Assembly (NCBI GenBank): GCA_963851325.1
Contig: CAWKOR010000001.1
Location: 2,046,001 to 2,110,000 of the forward strand
Direction: 5' to 3'
Origin: DATGKG01 sp963851325
GTDB taxonomy: Bacteria; Desulfobacterota; Binatia; Binatales; Binataceae
Length of the DNA: 64,000 nt
Position numbers and translations under genes: made by a program. Each line of letters begins with the position of its first letter. Positions within the stretch are counted from its first letter, which is position 1. Positions 1-7,246 of this stretch are shown piece by piece. The notes beneath the pieces were generated by a model that did not search any database, was not told where the DNA came from, and saw only the letters and a list, made by a program, of their open reading frames with translations.

Positions 1-540
1 CTGGCCTCCGAAAAATACGCGACCGAATGGGCCAAGCGTCACGGCCAGCAGCTCTCGGATATTCCGCGCATCCTCGGATGGGGCCATCGCACCGCACCGC
101 TCGAGTTCGATGTGAAGGTGGCAGAGAGCTACGACAACCAATACGTCCTACCCCATACGCGTGAGGCGATCGTTGACGCATTCAAACGTGCGGGCGTTTC
201 CGGCATCGATAAGATCAACGCCATCGAGACTCACGATTGCTTTACCACTTCGGAGTATATGGCGATCGATCACTTCGGGTTGACCAAGCCCGGCGAGTCA
301 TGGAAGGCGGTTGAGGAAGGCGTCATCGAAATCGGCGGCAAGCTGCCGATCAATCCGAGTGGCGGCCTGATCGGCGCGGGTCATCCGGTCGGATGCACTG
401 GCGTTCGCCAGATGCTCGATTTGCACAAGCAGGTCACCGGTACGGCTGGCGGGTACCAGGTCGAAGGCGCGAAGACCACCGCGATGCTGAATATCGGCGG
501 AAGCGGCACCACTACCTGTGTATTCGTGGTAGGCAAGTAG
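1..540 (+). CDS. Thiolase family protein, SCP-x type (3' part)
   Basis: C-terminal 179 residues of a thiolase; the reading frame is open from base 1, so the gene starts outside the window. It should catalyse CoA-dependent cleavage or condensation of beta-ketoacyl-CoA in the cytoplasm. Seen: the motif HDCFT, then NPSGGLIGAGHPVGCTG carrying the active-site His of the GHP box, and a C-terminal NIGGSGTTT block. Having HDCF and Asn (not Cys) at the last block matches the SCP-x/sterol-carrier thiolase branch rather than classical AtoB/FadA. A terminator follows 20 bases after the TAG. The substrate cannot be told from this fragment. Confidence 0.9.
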   Translation: MASEKYATEWAKRHGQQLSDIPRILGWGHRTAPLEFDVKVAESYDNQYVLPHTREAIVDAFKRAGVSGIDKINAIETHDCFTTSEYMAIDHFGLTKPGESWKAVEEGVIEIGGKLPINPSGGLIGAGHPVGCTGVRQMLDLHKQVTGTAGGYQVEGAKTTAMLNIGGSGTTTCVFVVGK

Positions 541-561
541 AACCAATCGCAACCCGATAAG

Positions 562-590
562 ACGGCGGCCCTCCTCGGGTCGCCGTTTTC
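562..590 (+). terminator. Rho-independent terminator after thiolase
   Basis: Inverted repeat ACGGCGGCCC / GGGTCGCCGT (one G-U pair) with a 5-base loop, followed by TTTTC and ATTTT. It lies just after the thiolase stop codon. Confidence 0.75.
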
Positions 591-1306
591 ATTTTCGCCT
601 CGCGGCACACCATCTGTGTCCGGAAGGTGCAATGGTGCAACTCCTGGTGGCGTTAGTGCCGCCAATCGTAACGTAGGCCCATCCAGACCCAAATGAGGCT
701 TGGGAACGGGGGTTGCAATACACCCTCGCGAGCCGGCGCTAAACATACCGACCGGTTTGTTACCCGCGGGGTAGATGACCATGAACTGGGCCGAGGCAAC
801 TATGGATGGAAGAGTTGGTACCAGGCTGGCCGCAGAAAGATTTGTGACGGGCGCACTTCGGCGAATTCGAATTCGCGGGAGGCTGAAAAAACTGATGTGG
901 ACGGAAAATGTGGTGTCGATGTCTCAGCGCCCGGTCGCTCGCGAAATGGAGGAGATGAGTCAGGTTCGAAAGTGAGTGCGCCTCGGCCCCTTGGATCGCT
1001 ACCCCGCAAAGTTTCCTCGTCGCCTTCCTTGCTTCTGGCCGGCCTGCGAGTAACCACTCCGGCCGGCCAGAAAGCTCTCTTTAAAGATTTCCTCGGACTA
1101 CGCTGCGCTCCAACTGTCTGGATGCGCCTCGGACTCCGCTTCGCTCCGCCTCGGTGGCTGCGCGTGAGCGGCTGCGCCGCGGCTTCGCTCGCTTCGCGTC
1201 CCACTCGAAAGTTCGCGCTCAAGCTGCGGGTCGCGTAAGTTCGCTTTTAACCGAAGGACGTGTTTGCCATTCTGAAAGCATTATCGCGATGCGGAGGGCA
1301 TCGGAC
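591..1306. other. Intergenic region, about 700 bases, no supported gene
   Basis: No open frame here gives a recognisable protein. Visible structure: a perfect 16-base palindrome GCGAATTCGAATTCGC at 861-876; an 11-bp inverted repeat TCTGGCCGGCC / GGCCGGCCAGA at 1034-1044 and 1061-1071; and two near-identical 21-base units starting CCTCGGACT at 1091-1111 and 1127-1147, within a degenerate tract of CTTCGCTCG-like words up to about 1230. The tract precedes the selenoprotein cassette, so it probably holds that cassette's promoter, but no clear -35/-10 pair was found. Confidence 0.55.
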
Positions 1307-1885
1307 ATGGACCAGGCGCGCAAGATCGTAGTCGGCGAAACCGCTCCGGATTTCTCCCTACCCGATACCACCGGCGCCGCACGACGGCTCTCGGAGTTGA
1401 CGCAAGACTCCTTGTGCGTGGTGCTTTTCTATCGAGGCCACTGGTGACCGTTTTGCCTCCGTCAGTTGGCGGACTATGCGAAGGTTTACAAAGATTTCCG
1501 CGCCGCCGGCGCTGAGGTAGTCGCGATCTCGGTCGATCCCTCTGATCGTTCAAAAAGCTTGCGTCAGGACCTCGCGATTCCTTTTCCGCTTCTCTCGGAC
1601 AGCAGTCGCACGACGATCGTTGAATGGGGCGTGCTCAACACCGGCGAGAAAGGCGGCATCGCGATTCCCGCAACCTTCCTCATCGATCGCGACCGCAAAG
1701 TCCGCCTCGCCAGCGTGGAAGACATGATGATGCGTATCGAGCCGCGCGCGATGCTGGATTTCATTCGCGCGCTGCCGTCCGGGGAGACCGCACCTCCGCG
1801 CGCCCGCGGCGTCAATCCCGCATTGATGTTTCTGCGCGCGATGGCCAACGGCTTTCGCTACGGAGTCACCGTCAAGCGCGGCTGA
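1307..1885 (+). CDS. Peroxiredoxin-like selenoprotein (AhpC/TSA fold), in-frame UGA = Sec47
   Basis: Thioredoxin-fold peroxiredoxin-like protein, 192 residues if UGA at 1445-1447 is read as selenocysteine. Upstream half: VGETAPDFSLPDTTGAARRL, then VVLFYRGHW; after the UGA the same frame continues PFCLRQLADYAKVYKDF, VVAISVDP, IPFPLLSD and ATFLIDRD, which are all typical of the AhpC-TSA family. The active site therefore reads GHW-U-PFC where homologues have a CxxC (YRGHWCPxC). Start chosen at ATG 1307 because GGAGGG (1293-1298) lies 8 bases upstream; ATG 1289 is in frame but lacks a ribosome site. Expected role: thiol/selenol-dependent peroxide or disulfide reduction. It is the first gene of a four-gene same-strand cassette whose last gene is also a selenoprotein. 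The alternative, a pseudogene split by a nonsense mutation, is unlikely because the UGA sits exactly on the catalytic Cys. Confidence 0.87.
1448..1480 (+). promoter_or_regulatory. Candidate bacterial SECIS after UGA of the Prx-like selenoprotein
   Basis: A short hairpin lies inside the coding sequence after the UGA. TCCG (1458-1461) pairs with CGGA (1470-1473) around an 8-base loop containing GU; the alternative CCG/UGG pairing leaves loop UCAGU. The loop starts 15 bases after the UGA, about where bacterial SECIS loops sit. The stem is short, so this is a weaker element than the one in the UGSC gene. Confidence 0.4.
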
Positions 1886-1945
1886 TAGTTGATCGCCTGG
1901 AAAGACCATTGCCTTCGCCACCAGACAAATGCTGGAGTGGCGTCG

Positions 1946-3190
1946 ATGCGAAAACTTGTTGTAGCGATAGTTTGCCTCGCCATCTCGGCAGCAGGTTGCA
2001 CGGGGGAGATCCGTGAAAGTACCGCGCAACTGCCGGTCCGAATCGGCGGCCAGCAGATGCTCACCATGACGACGCCGCGCGCGCTTCATGCGGCGGTCGC
2101 CCTGCACGACGGACGAATCCTCATTAGCGGCGGCACCAGCACCGCCAACGTCGGCGGCGTCCTCGATAGCGCTGAAATCTACGATCCTGCGGTGGGCACT
2201 TTCGAGCCGACCGGCACCATGACGGCCGCGCGCCAAGGCCATACCGCGACGGTGCTTCCCGATGGACGAGTGCTGTTGACGGGAGGCACCAAAAACATCG
2301 GCTTCCGTGCCACGCTGGCGAGCGCGGAAATTTACGATCCGGGTTCCGGCACCTTTCAGACGACCGGCTCGATGACGACGGCGCGCGAGGGACACACCGC
2401 GACCTTGCTGCGCGATGGACGGGTGTTGATCGCCGGCGGCAGCCCGAACGGAACCAGCACCACTGCCTCCGCGGAAGTTTACGATCCGCGCAGCGGCAAG
2501 TTCAGGGCAATCTCGCCGATGGGTGTGCCTCGCGAAGCCCATAGCGCGACCTTGATGAAGGATGGGCGGGTGCTCATCGCCGGCGGTGGACGCGGCGGAA
2601 TGCCCGGTGGCTACATCGCATACGACACTGCGGAGATCTTCAATCCCGCGACGAATTCCTTCCACACCGTCAGCGCGCATATGAAGGTTGACCGGGTTGG
2701 ACCCGCCGCCGCGCTCCTCGACGACGGCCGGGTGCTGATCGCGGGCGGGAAGTCCGGCCAGATTCGCAATCCATTCGGCGGTGGGAACCTCGCCTCTTTT
2801 ACGCCGCTGGCGAGCGCGGAGACATTCGATCCCGAAACCCGCTCGTTCGTCGCGCTGCCTCGCATGCATGCGACTCATTACCTTGGCGTCGCGACGCGGT
2901 TGGACAACGGAACAATTCTCATCACCGGAGGATGGACTGCAATCGGCGGGATGATCGGGGGCGAGCGCGTCACGGATTTGTTCGAGCCCGAGCGCAACAT
3001 TTTCGCCGGTGGCGAGCTTCACGTCGGACGCCTCGAACAGACCGCGACCCTTTTGCGAGACGGCGACGTGCTGGTCGCCGGCGGTCTTGACCGCCAAGGC
3101 AACGTCACCGCGACGGTTGAGTTCTACGCGCCCAGGGCCGGGGAATTCGTCCGCACGCCCTCGACAAGCCGTCCGCAATTGAGCGAGTAA
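1946..3190 (+). CDS. Kelch-repeat beta-propeller lipoprotein
   Basis: Predicted lipoprotein of 414 residues: signal peptide MRKLVVAIVCLAISAAGC with lipobox Cys at residue 18. The rest is seven Kelch-type blades of about 50 residues, each with the pattern ATLLxDGRVLIxGG followed by SAEIYDPxxGTF and then a Met-ended T-x-x-M segment. Seven blades give a complete propeller. Start ATG 1946 has GGAG 8 bases upstream. It lies 60 bases after the Prx-like selenoprotein and 6 bases before the thioredoxin fusion, so it is likely co-transcribed. It may be a periplasmic or outer-membrane scaffold or binding partner; no catalytic motif is seen. Confidence 0.85.
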   Translation: MRKLVVAIVCLAISAAGCTGEIRESTAQLPVRIGGQQMLTMTTPRALHAAVALHDGRILISGGTSTANVGGVLDSAEIYDPAVGTFEPTGTMTAARQGHTATVLPDGRVLLTGGTKNIGFRATLASAEIYDPGSGTFQTTGSMTTAREGHTATLLRDGRVLIAGGSPNGTSTTASAEVYDPRSGKFRAISPMGVPREAHSATLMKDGRVLIAGGGRGGMPGGYIAYDTAEIFNPATNSFHTVSAHMKVDRVGPAAALLDDGRVLIAGGKSGQIRNPFGGGNLASFTPLASAETFDPETRSFVALPRMHATHYLGVATRLDNGTILITGGWTAIGGMIGGERVTDLFEPERNIFAGGELHVGRLEQTATLLRDGDVLVAGGLDRQGNVTATVEFYAPRAGEFVRTPSTSRPQLSE

Positions 3191-3196
3191 TGTTCC

Positions 3197-4789
3197 ATGG
3201 CGGACGCAGCAAAGCTTCCTGAATTTTCACTGACCGATCTCGCCGGTGGCGCGCGCAAATTTCCGTCCGGTCGTCACGCCCTGCTTTGCTTCGTAAAGGA
3301 AGACTGCGCGACCTGTCAGATGACGATGCCGTTGATCGAATGCGCTCATGCCGCGTTCGCCTCGAAGCTCGACGTGCTCGCGATCGGGCAGGATGCCGAG
3401 GGCAATGCCAAGCTCGTCGAAACGCATCACCTGAAGACGCCGATGCTCGACGACTCCACCCTGCACGTTTCGTTCGCCTACGGCCTCGACACGGTGCCGA
3501 CCATCATTCTCGCCACGCCAGATGGTACCGAAATGCGCCGCTTCGTCGGGTTCGACAAGCCCGATTGGCAAAACATGATGGATGAGCTCGCGCGCTTGTC
3601 GGGCATCGCGGTACCGCGCATCGACTGGTCGAAGTATCCGCAACAGCGCCCGGGTTGCGGGTCGAAATCAGTCGAGCCGGAAATCGCGGAACGATTGGAG
3701 GCCGAAGCGCGCGGCGATCGGATGACCGCGCGGCAAATCGAAATCGGCGAGCAAGACCCCTTCGAGTTCATGTTCGAACGCGGCCTCACCGACGGGTTGC
3801 CGGTGATTCCGCCTACTCCGGAACGGGTCAGGAGCATGCTCACAGGAACGCAGCGCGATCCTCGCGAGCTGATCGCTTCGTTGCCGCCAAACATGGGTCC
3901 CGCGACGATCGAAAAGATCGCCGTCAATGCCGTCATGGCGGGATGCAAACCCGAGTACATGCCCGTCATTATCGCCGCGCTCGAAGCGATCGCGACTCCG
4001 GAATTCAACGCTCATGGAATCATGTCGACGACCTGGGGCGCGACGCCGGTTATTGTCGTCAGCGGCCCGATTCGCGAACGCATCGGCATGAACATGGGAA
4101 TGATGGCGCTGGGGTATGGTAATCGCGCCAATGCGACAATTGGGCGCGCGGTGAAACTCACGCTGCGCAACGTGGGCGGCGCCAAGCCCGGCGATATCGA
4201 ACGCTCGACGCTCGGATCGATTGGCAAATTCACCACCTGCTTCGCGGAATGGGAGGAGCGCAGTCCGTGGGAACCGCTGCATGTCGAGCGCGGCTTCAAA
4301 AAAGCGGACAGCGTAGTCACCGTGTTCGGCCTGGAATCGAGTTCGCGTCAGATCGCTGACCAGACTTCGCGCACCGCACGCGCGCTTTGCGGAAGTCTCG
4401 GCCTGGGGCTCGAAGCATGCTGGCATCCGAAGCAACACGGGGCCGGTGAGATCCTGCTGATCGTGAGCCCCGAGCATGCAGATACGATCGCGCGCGATAA
4501 ATGGTCGAAGGCGCAGGTTCGTGCGCGCATCCAGGAGATTACCTCGCGTCCGCTTCGAGAGCTGATTCCCGACGCCGAATGCGGCGAGGGAGTCCCGCTC
4601 AAAGCGCTCGGCCTGGTCAATCCCACCCCGGAGCAACTGGATCAGCGCATTCCGAAGTTTCGCAGCCCGGCGCATATCAATATGATCGTGGCCGGCGGCG
4701 AGGCGGGAAAATTCTCCGCCGTGTTCGCCGGATGGGTCAGCGGACCGATGGGCTCCAGCAGTGTGAGCCGGAAAATCGAAGAGGTGTAA
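3197..4789 (+). CDS. Thioredoxin-like domain fused to a UGSC-associated domain
   Basis: 530 residues, two parts. Residues 1-140 look like a thioredoxin/TlpA-type fold: PEFSLTDLAGG, then CFVKEDCATCQMTMP with a redox CATC at 37-40, and the TVPTIILATPDG strand typical of a thioredoxin cis-Pro region. Residues 180-530 form a conserved domain of unknown function: GLTDGLPVIPPTPERV, IVVSGPIRERIGMNMG, ALGYGNRANATIGRAV, a FTTCFAEWEE segment and several isolated Cys. No signal peptide, so probably cytoplasmic. The stop is 7 bases from the start of the UGSC selenoprotein, which argues for translational coupling and a shared task: the CATC could deliver or remove electrons for the selenol. Function is not known to me. 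Confidence 0.75.
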   Translation: MADAAKLPEFSLTDLAGGARKFPSGRHALLCFVKEDCATCQMTMPLIECAHAAFASKLDVLAIGQDAEGNAKLVETHHLKTPMLDDSTLHVSFAYGLDTVPTIILATPDGTEMRRFVGFDKPDWQNMMDELARLSGIAVPRIDWSKYPQQRPGCGSKSVEPEIAERLEAEARGDRMTARQIEIGEQDPFEFMFERGLTDGLPVIPPTPERVRSMLTGTQRDPRELIASLPPNMGPATIEKIAVNAVMAGCKPEYMPVIIAALEAIATPEFNAHGIMSTTWGATPVIVVSGPIRERIGMNMGMMALGYGNRANATIGRAVKLTLRNVGGAKPGDIERSTLGSIGKFTTCFAEWEERSPWEPLHVERGFKKADSVVTVFGLESSSRQIADQTSRTARALCGSLGLGLEACWHPKQHGAGEILLIVSPEHADTIARDKWSKAQVRARIQEITSRPLRELIPDAECGEGVPLKALGLVNPTPEQLDQRIPKFRSPAHINMIVAGGEAGKFSAVFAGWVSGPMGSSSVSRKIEEV

Positions 4790-4796
4790 GGACATC

Positions 4797-5312
4797 ATGC
4801 GAATCGTGGATCCGACCGATGAGCGAGTGCCGGTACGGCGCACGCTCGCAAAACGAAGCGGGCAGATCAGCGGATCAGTCGCGATATTGGACATCTCCAA
4901 ACCGCGCGGCGATGTGCTGATCGAGCAGATCGCGGCGCGCCTTCGCGAAGAAATGCCGGGCGTGGAAATCCGCCGCTACCGGAAACCGACCTTCACCAAA
5001 CCTGCACCCGAAGAGTTGCGGCGTCAGATCGCAAAGGAGAGCGACTTCGTTATCGAAGCGCTAGCCGATTGAGGGTCATGCACAACGTGCAGTGTGCACG
5101 ATTCAGTCTGGTTTGAAATAAATGGCAAGCCCTCGGTGATGGTGGCGTCGAGCGCGTTTACGGATGCCGCTGAGAAACAGGCCGCGGCGCTGGGACTCCC
5201 GGAACTCAATCGCGTATTCGTACCGCATCCGATCCAGGACGCGACCGACGATGAGATGCGCGACAAGGCTGACGCGATAATCGATCAGCTGGTTGCGGCG
5301 CTGAAGAAGTAA
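4797..5312 (+). CDS. UGSC family selenoprotein, in-frame UGA = Sec92
   Basis: 171 residues when UGA 5070-5072 is decoded as selenocysteine. The N-terminal half ends FVIEALAD; the same frame continues after the UGA as GSCTTCSVHDSVWFEINGK, then PSVMVASSAFTDAAEKQAAALG. The motif U-G-S-C with a second Cys three residues on, followed by SVHDSVxFE, is the signature of the UGSC (seleno)protein family, in which Cys can replace Sec. AAGGA at 4788-4792 overlaps the previous stop and serves ATG 4797. Its biochemical reaction is not established; U92/C95/C98 point to a redox centre. It is the last gene of the cassette, followed within 10 bases by a strong hairpin. Read as ordinary code it would be split into two meaningless small genes. 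Confidence 0.92.
5073..5102 (+). promoter_or_regulatory. SECIS-like hairpin in the UGSC gene
   Basis: CGTGCA (5086-5091) pairs perfectly with TGCACG (5095-5100) around the 3-base loop GTG, starting 20 bases after the UGA. A competing 6-bp stem TGCACA/TGTGCA (5079-5084/5093-5098) exists. A small apical loop with G first, at this distance from the UGA, agrees with the known bacterial SECIS pattern recognised by SelB. Confidence 0.7.
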
Positions 5313-5321
5313 CTTTGATAA

Positions 5322-5350
5322 GGGACGGCGGCATCGGATGCTGCCGTCCC
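5322..5350. terminator. Bidirectional hairpin between converging genes
   Basis: 13-pair stem: outer arms GGGACGGC / GCCGTCCC, then a G-T pair and inner arms GCAT / ATGC, loop CGG. It sits between the stop of the UGSC selenoprotein and the stop of the minus-strand GST gene. There is no long T tract on either strand, but the stem is very stable and well placed. Confidence 0.7.
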
Positions 5351-5361
5351 CTGCAGTTCGA

Positions 5362-6009
5362 TCAGTTGGCGCCGAAGGCCGCCTTCTCTTTGTCGATCGC
5401 CATCTTGAACGACGGCCGGCTGTGGATGCGGTTCAGGTACGCCACCAGCTTCGGCCATCGCTTCGCATCGACGGTGTATCCCGCCAGCATGAAATTCACA
5501 AACTGGGTGGCGATGCCGATGTCGGCGACGCTGAACTTGTTGCCGACCAGGAATTCCTTGTTGCCGATTTCACCTTCCAGGTAATCGAACATCGGCGGAA
5601 GCTCAGTGTCGACAACCTTCTGAATCTCGGCCAGATTCGGCTCCTGCTTGAAAAACCGCGGCGCGATCACTTTGGGGAAGAAAACTTTGCCGCCAGTGAT
5701 CGGTGCGAGTCCACCGTCGCCGTATTCCTCGAACCACAACGCGCGCGCATAGTCGTAAGGATCCGACGGATACAGCGAAGGCTCGGGCTTGGTCTTTTCC
5801 AGGTACGCGATGATGACCGAGGAGTCCGCCAGCGTGCGCTCGCCGTCCTGGTAAGCTGGAATCTTGCCCAGCGGACTGATTTTGCGCCATTCGGGCGGTG
5901 CGCCGAACGGGATGACTTGCTCATGATCGAAGGCAATTCCTTTTTCGTTCAGCGCAACGAAAGCTTTGCGCACGAATGGCGAGCCGAAAGCTCCGAGTAG
6001 TTTGGGCAT
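5362..6009 (-). CDS. Glutathione S-transferase family protein
   Basis: 215 residues. N-terminal thioredoxin-like GSH-binding domain: PKLLGAFGSPFVRKAFVAL with a Ser in the usual active-site loop, the cis-Pro motif GKIPA, and DSSVIIAYLE that binds the glutathione gamma-glutamyl group. The C-terminal helical domain has FSVADIGIA with the conserved folding Asp. Start set at the ATG at 6007-6009 because GGAG stands just upstream; a longer in-frame extension to 6153 lacks similarity. Cytoplasmic; likely conjugation or glutathione-dependent reduction. Convergent with the selenoprotein cassette. Confidence 0.9.
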   Translation of the reverse strand: MPKLLGAFGSPFVRKAFVALNEKGIAFDHEQVIPFGAPPEWRKISPLGKIPAYQDGERTLADSSVIIAYLEKTKPEPSLYPSDPYDYARALWFEEYGDGGLAPITGGKVFFPKVIAPRFFKQEPNLAEIQKVVDTELPPMFDYLEGEIGNKEFLVGNKFSVADIGIATQFVNFMLAGYTVDAKRWPKLVAYLNRIHSRPSFKMAIDKEKAAFGAN

Positions 6010-6096
6010 TGCGAGACTCCTTTTCCGATGATGCCTAATGTAGATGTCGAACGGGAAACGCGCATTCGACATTAAACGATTGCCCGCCGCACTGGA

Positions 6097-6125
6097 ATGA
6101 CAGTTCTTGCCGGGACGGTTATAAA
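6097..6125 (+). promoter_or_regulatory. Possible sigma70-type promoter of the waaF-lpxD operon
   Basis: ATGACA (6097-6102), 17-base spacer, TATAAA (6120-6125). The start codon of the glycosyltransferase is at 6137, which would leave a leader of only about five bases. Confidence 0.4.
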
Positions 6126-6136
6126 TATGGTTCGCA

Positions 6137-7246
6137 ATGCAGGCAGCGACCAAATCAGAAAACGAGCATCAGCTCGCCTCGCGCGCCATCGCGACACGCA
6201 TCAGCCCGGCGCCCAAGCGGATTCTCATCAAGGCCGTCAACTGGCTCGGCGATCTCGTGATGAGCCTGCCCGCGATGCGCGCGATGCGGCGGGCGTTTCC
6301 CGACGCTCTTCTCGCGATCCTCGTCAAGCGGGAACTGGCGGGCTTCTTCGATGGCGCGGACTGGATCGATGAGGTGATTCCTTACTCGGTGGCGAGCGGC
6401 CTTGGCGGACTTAACGATCGCCGCAAGATCGTCGGCGAGATTCGCGTGCGCCATTTCGATCTCGCGGTGCTGATGCCCAACAGTTTCGAATCCGCGCTCT
6501 GGATGACTGCGGCCGGAATTCCTCGTCGCGCCGGCTATGCCCTCGATGCGCGGGGCGCGATGCTCACGCACAAAAGCGCGCCGCCTCACGACGCTCTCCA
6601 GGGTCATCAGGTTCACTATTGGCTCGCGATGATTCGCGAGACTCTCGGCATCGAGGGCGATGCCGGCGACCTTGCGATTTCGCCGGACACCGCGCATCTC
6701 AAAAATATGCGCGACTGGTTGGCGTCACATCGAAAGCGCACGTCCGCGCCGTTGATCGCGATCGCGCCGGCAGCGGCGTATGGTCCCGCGAAGGAGTGGC
6801 CGGCGGCAAAATTCGCGGCGGTCATCGATTCGCTCGCGGAAAGCCTCGGCGCGGAATGCGTGCTCGTAGGTGCGCCGTCCGAGCGCGCCAAATGCGAAGA
6901 GGTCGCGGGGTTATCCTCGACGGTCGCGATTGTATCGGCGGGTCAAACCAGCATCGGTGAACTTATAGCTTTACTTTCGATTTCGTCGGGCTTCATCGGC
7001 AATGATTCGGGCTGTATGCATCTCGCGGGCGCCCTCGGGATTCCCGCAGTGGCGATTTTCGGATCGACCAACCCGCTCCGCACGGGTCCATCGGGAACTA
7101 GCAGCCGCGTGATTTGGCATCACCTCGAATGCAGCCCGTGCCTCGCGCGCACCTGCCGTTTCGGCCATTACAATTGTCTGCGCGCGGTCGAACCTAAAGA
7201 AGTACTTGAAGCCTTGTCATCGATAGGCGGAGGCTTCTCGCGATGA
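6137..7246 (+). CDS. waaF: Glycosyltransferase family 9, ADP-heptose:LPS heptosyltransferase
   Basis: 369 residues. After an unusual 27-residue N-terminal extension comes RILIKAVNWLGDLVMSLPAM, the N-terminal nucleotide-sugar transferase signature of WaaF/WaaC (WLGD with the catalytic Asp). Later motifs: AIAPAAAYGPAKEWPAAKFA, and GFIGNDSGCMHLAGALGIPAVAIFG, the GT9 donor-binding block, and a Cys-rich tail CSPCLARTCRFGHYNCL typical of WaaF. It should add heptose to the LPS inner core on the cytoplasmic face of the inner membrane. It overlaps lpxD by four bases (ATGA), so they form an operon. No in-frame alternative ATG exists between the start and the conserved block. Confidence 0.88.
   Translation: MQAATKSENEHQLASRAIATRISPAPKRILIKAVNWLGDLVMSLPAMRAMRRAFPDALLAILVKRELAGFFDGADWIDEVIPYSVASGLGGLNDRRKIVGEIRVRHFDLAVLMPNSFESALWMTAAGIPRRAGYALDARGAMLTHKSAPPHDALQGHQVHYWLAMIRETLGIEGDAGDLAISPDTAHLKNMRDWLASHRKRTSAPLIAIAPAAAYGPAKEWPAAKFAAVIDSLAESLGAECVLVGAPSERAKCEEVAGLSSTVAIVSAGQTSIGELIALLSISSGFIGNDSGCMHLAGALGIPAVAIFGSTNPLRTGPSGTSSRVIWHHLECSPCLARTCRFGHYNCLRAVEPKEVLEALSSIGGGFSR

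Noticed and set aside
591..1306. selC (tRNA-Sec) in the spacer before the selenoprotein cassette
   Set aside because: No cloverleaf with a long acceptor arm, UCA anticodon and CCA-type end could be found; selC must be elsewhere.
1445..1447. UGA at 1445-1447 as an ordinary stop codon giving two short genes
   Set aside because: Both flanks belong to one AhpC/TSA domain in the same frame, and the UGA sits exactly on the catalytic Cys position. There is no ribosome site for a restart.
1550..3178. Long minus-strand open frame opposite the Kelch lipoprotein
   Set aside because: Its translation is low-complexity Arg/Ala/Gly-rich sequence without motifs, a common artefact opposite high-GC genes; the plus-strand frame has seven clear Kelch blades.
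3668..4900. Minus-strand open frame opposite the thioredoxin fusion gene
   Set aside because: No recognisable domain, and it overlaps a conserved gene.
5070..5072. UGA at 5070-5072 as a stop, with a separate small gene starting at 5094
   Set aside because: The same frame continues with the conserved GSCxxC and SVHDSVxFE residues of the UGSC family; a restart would lose them.
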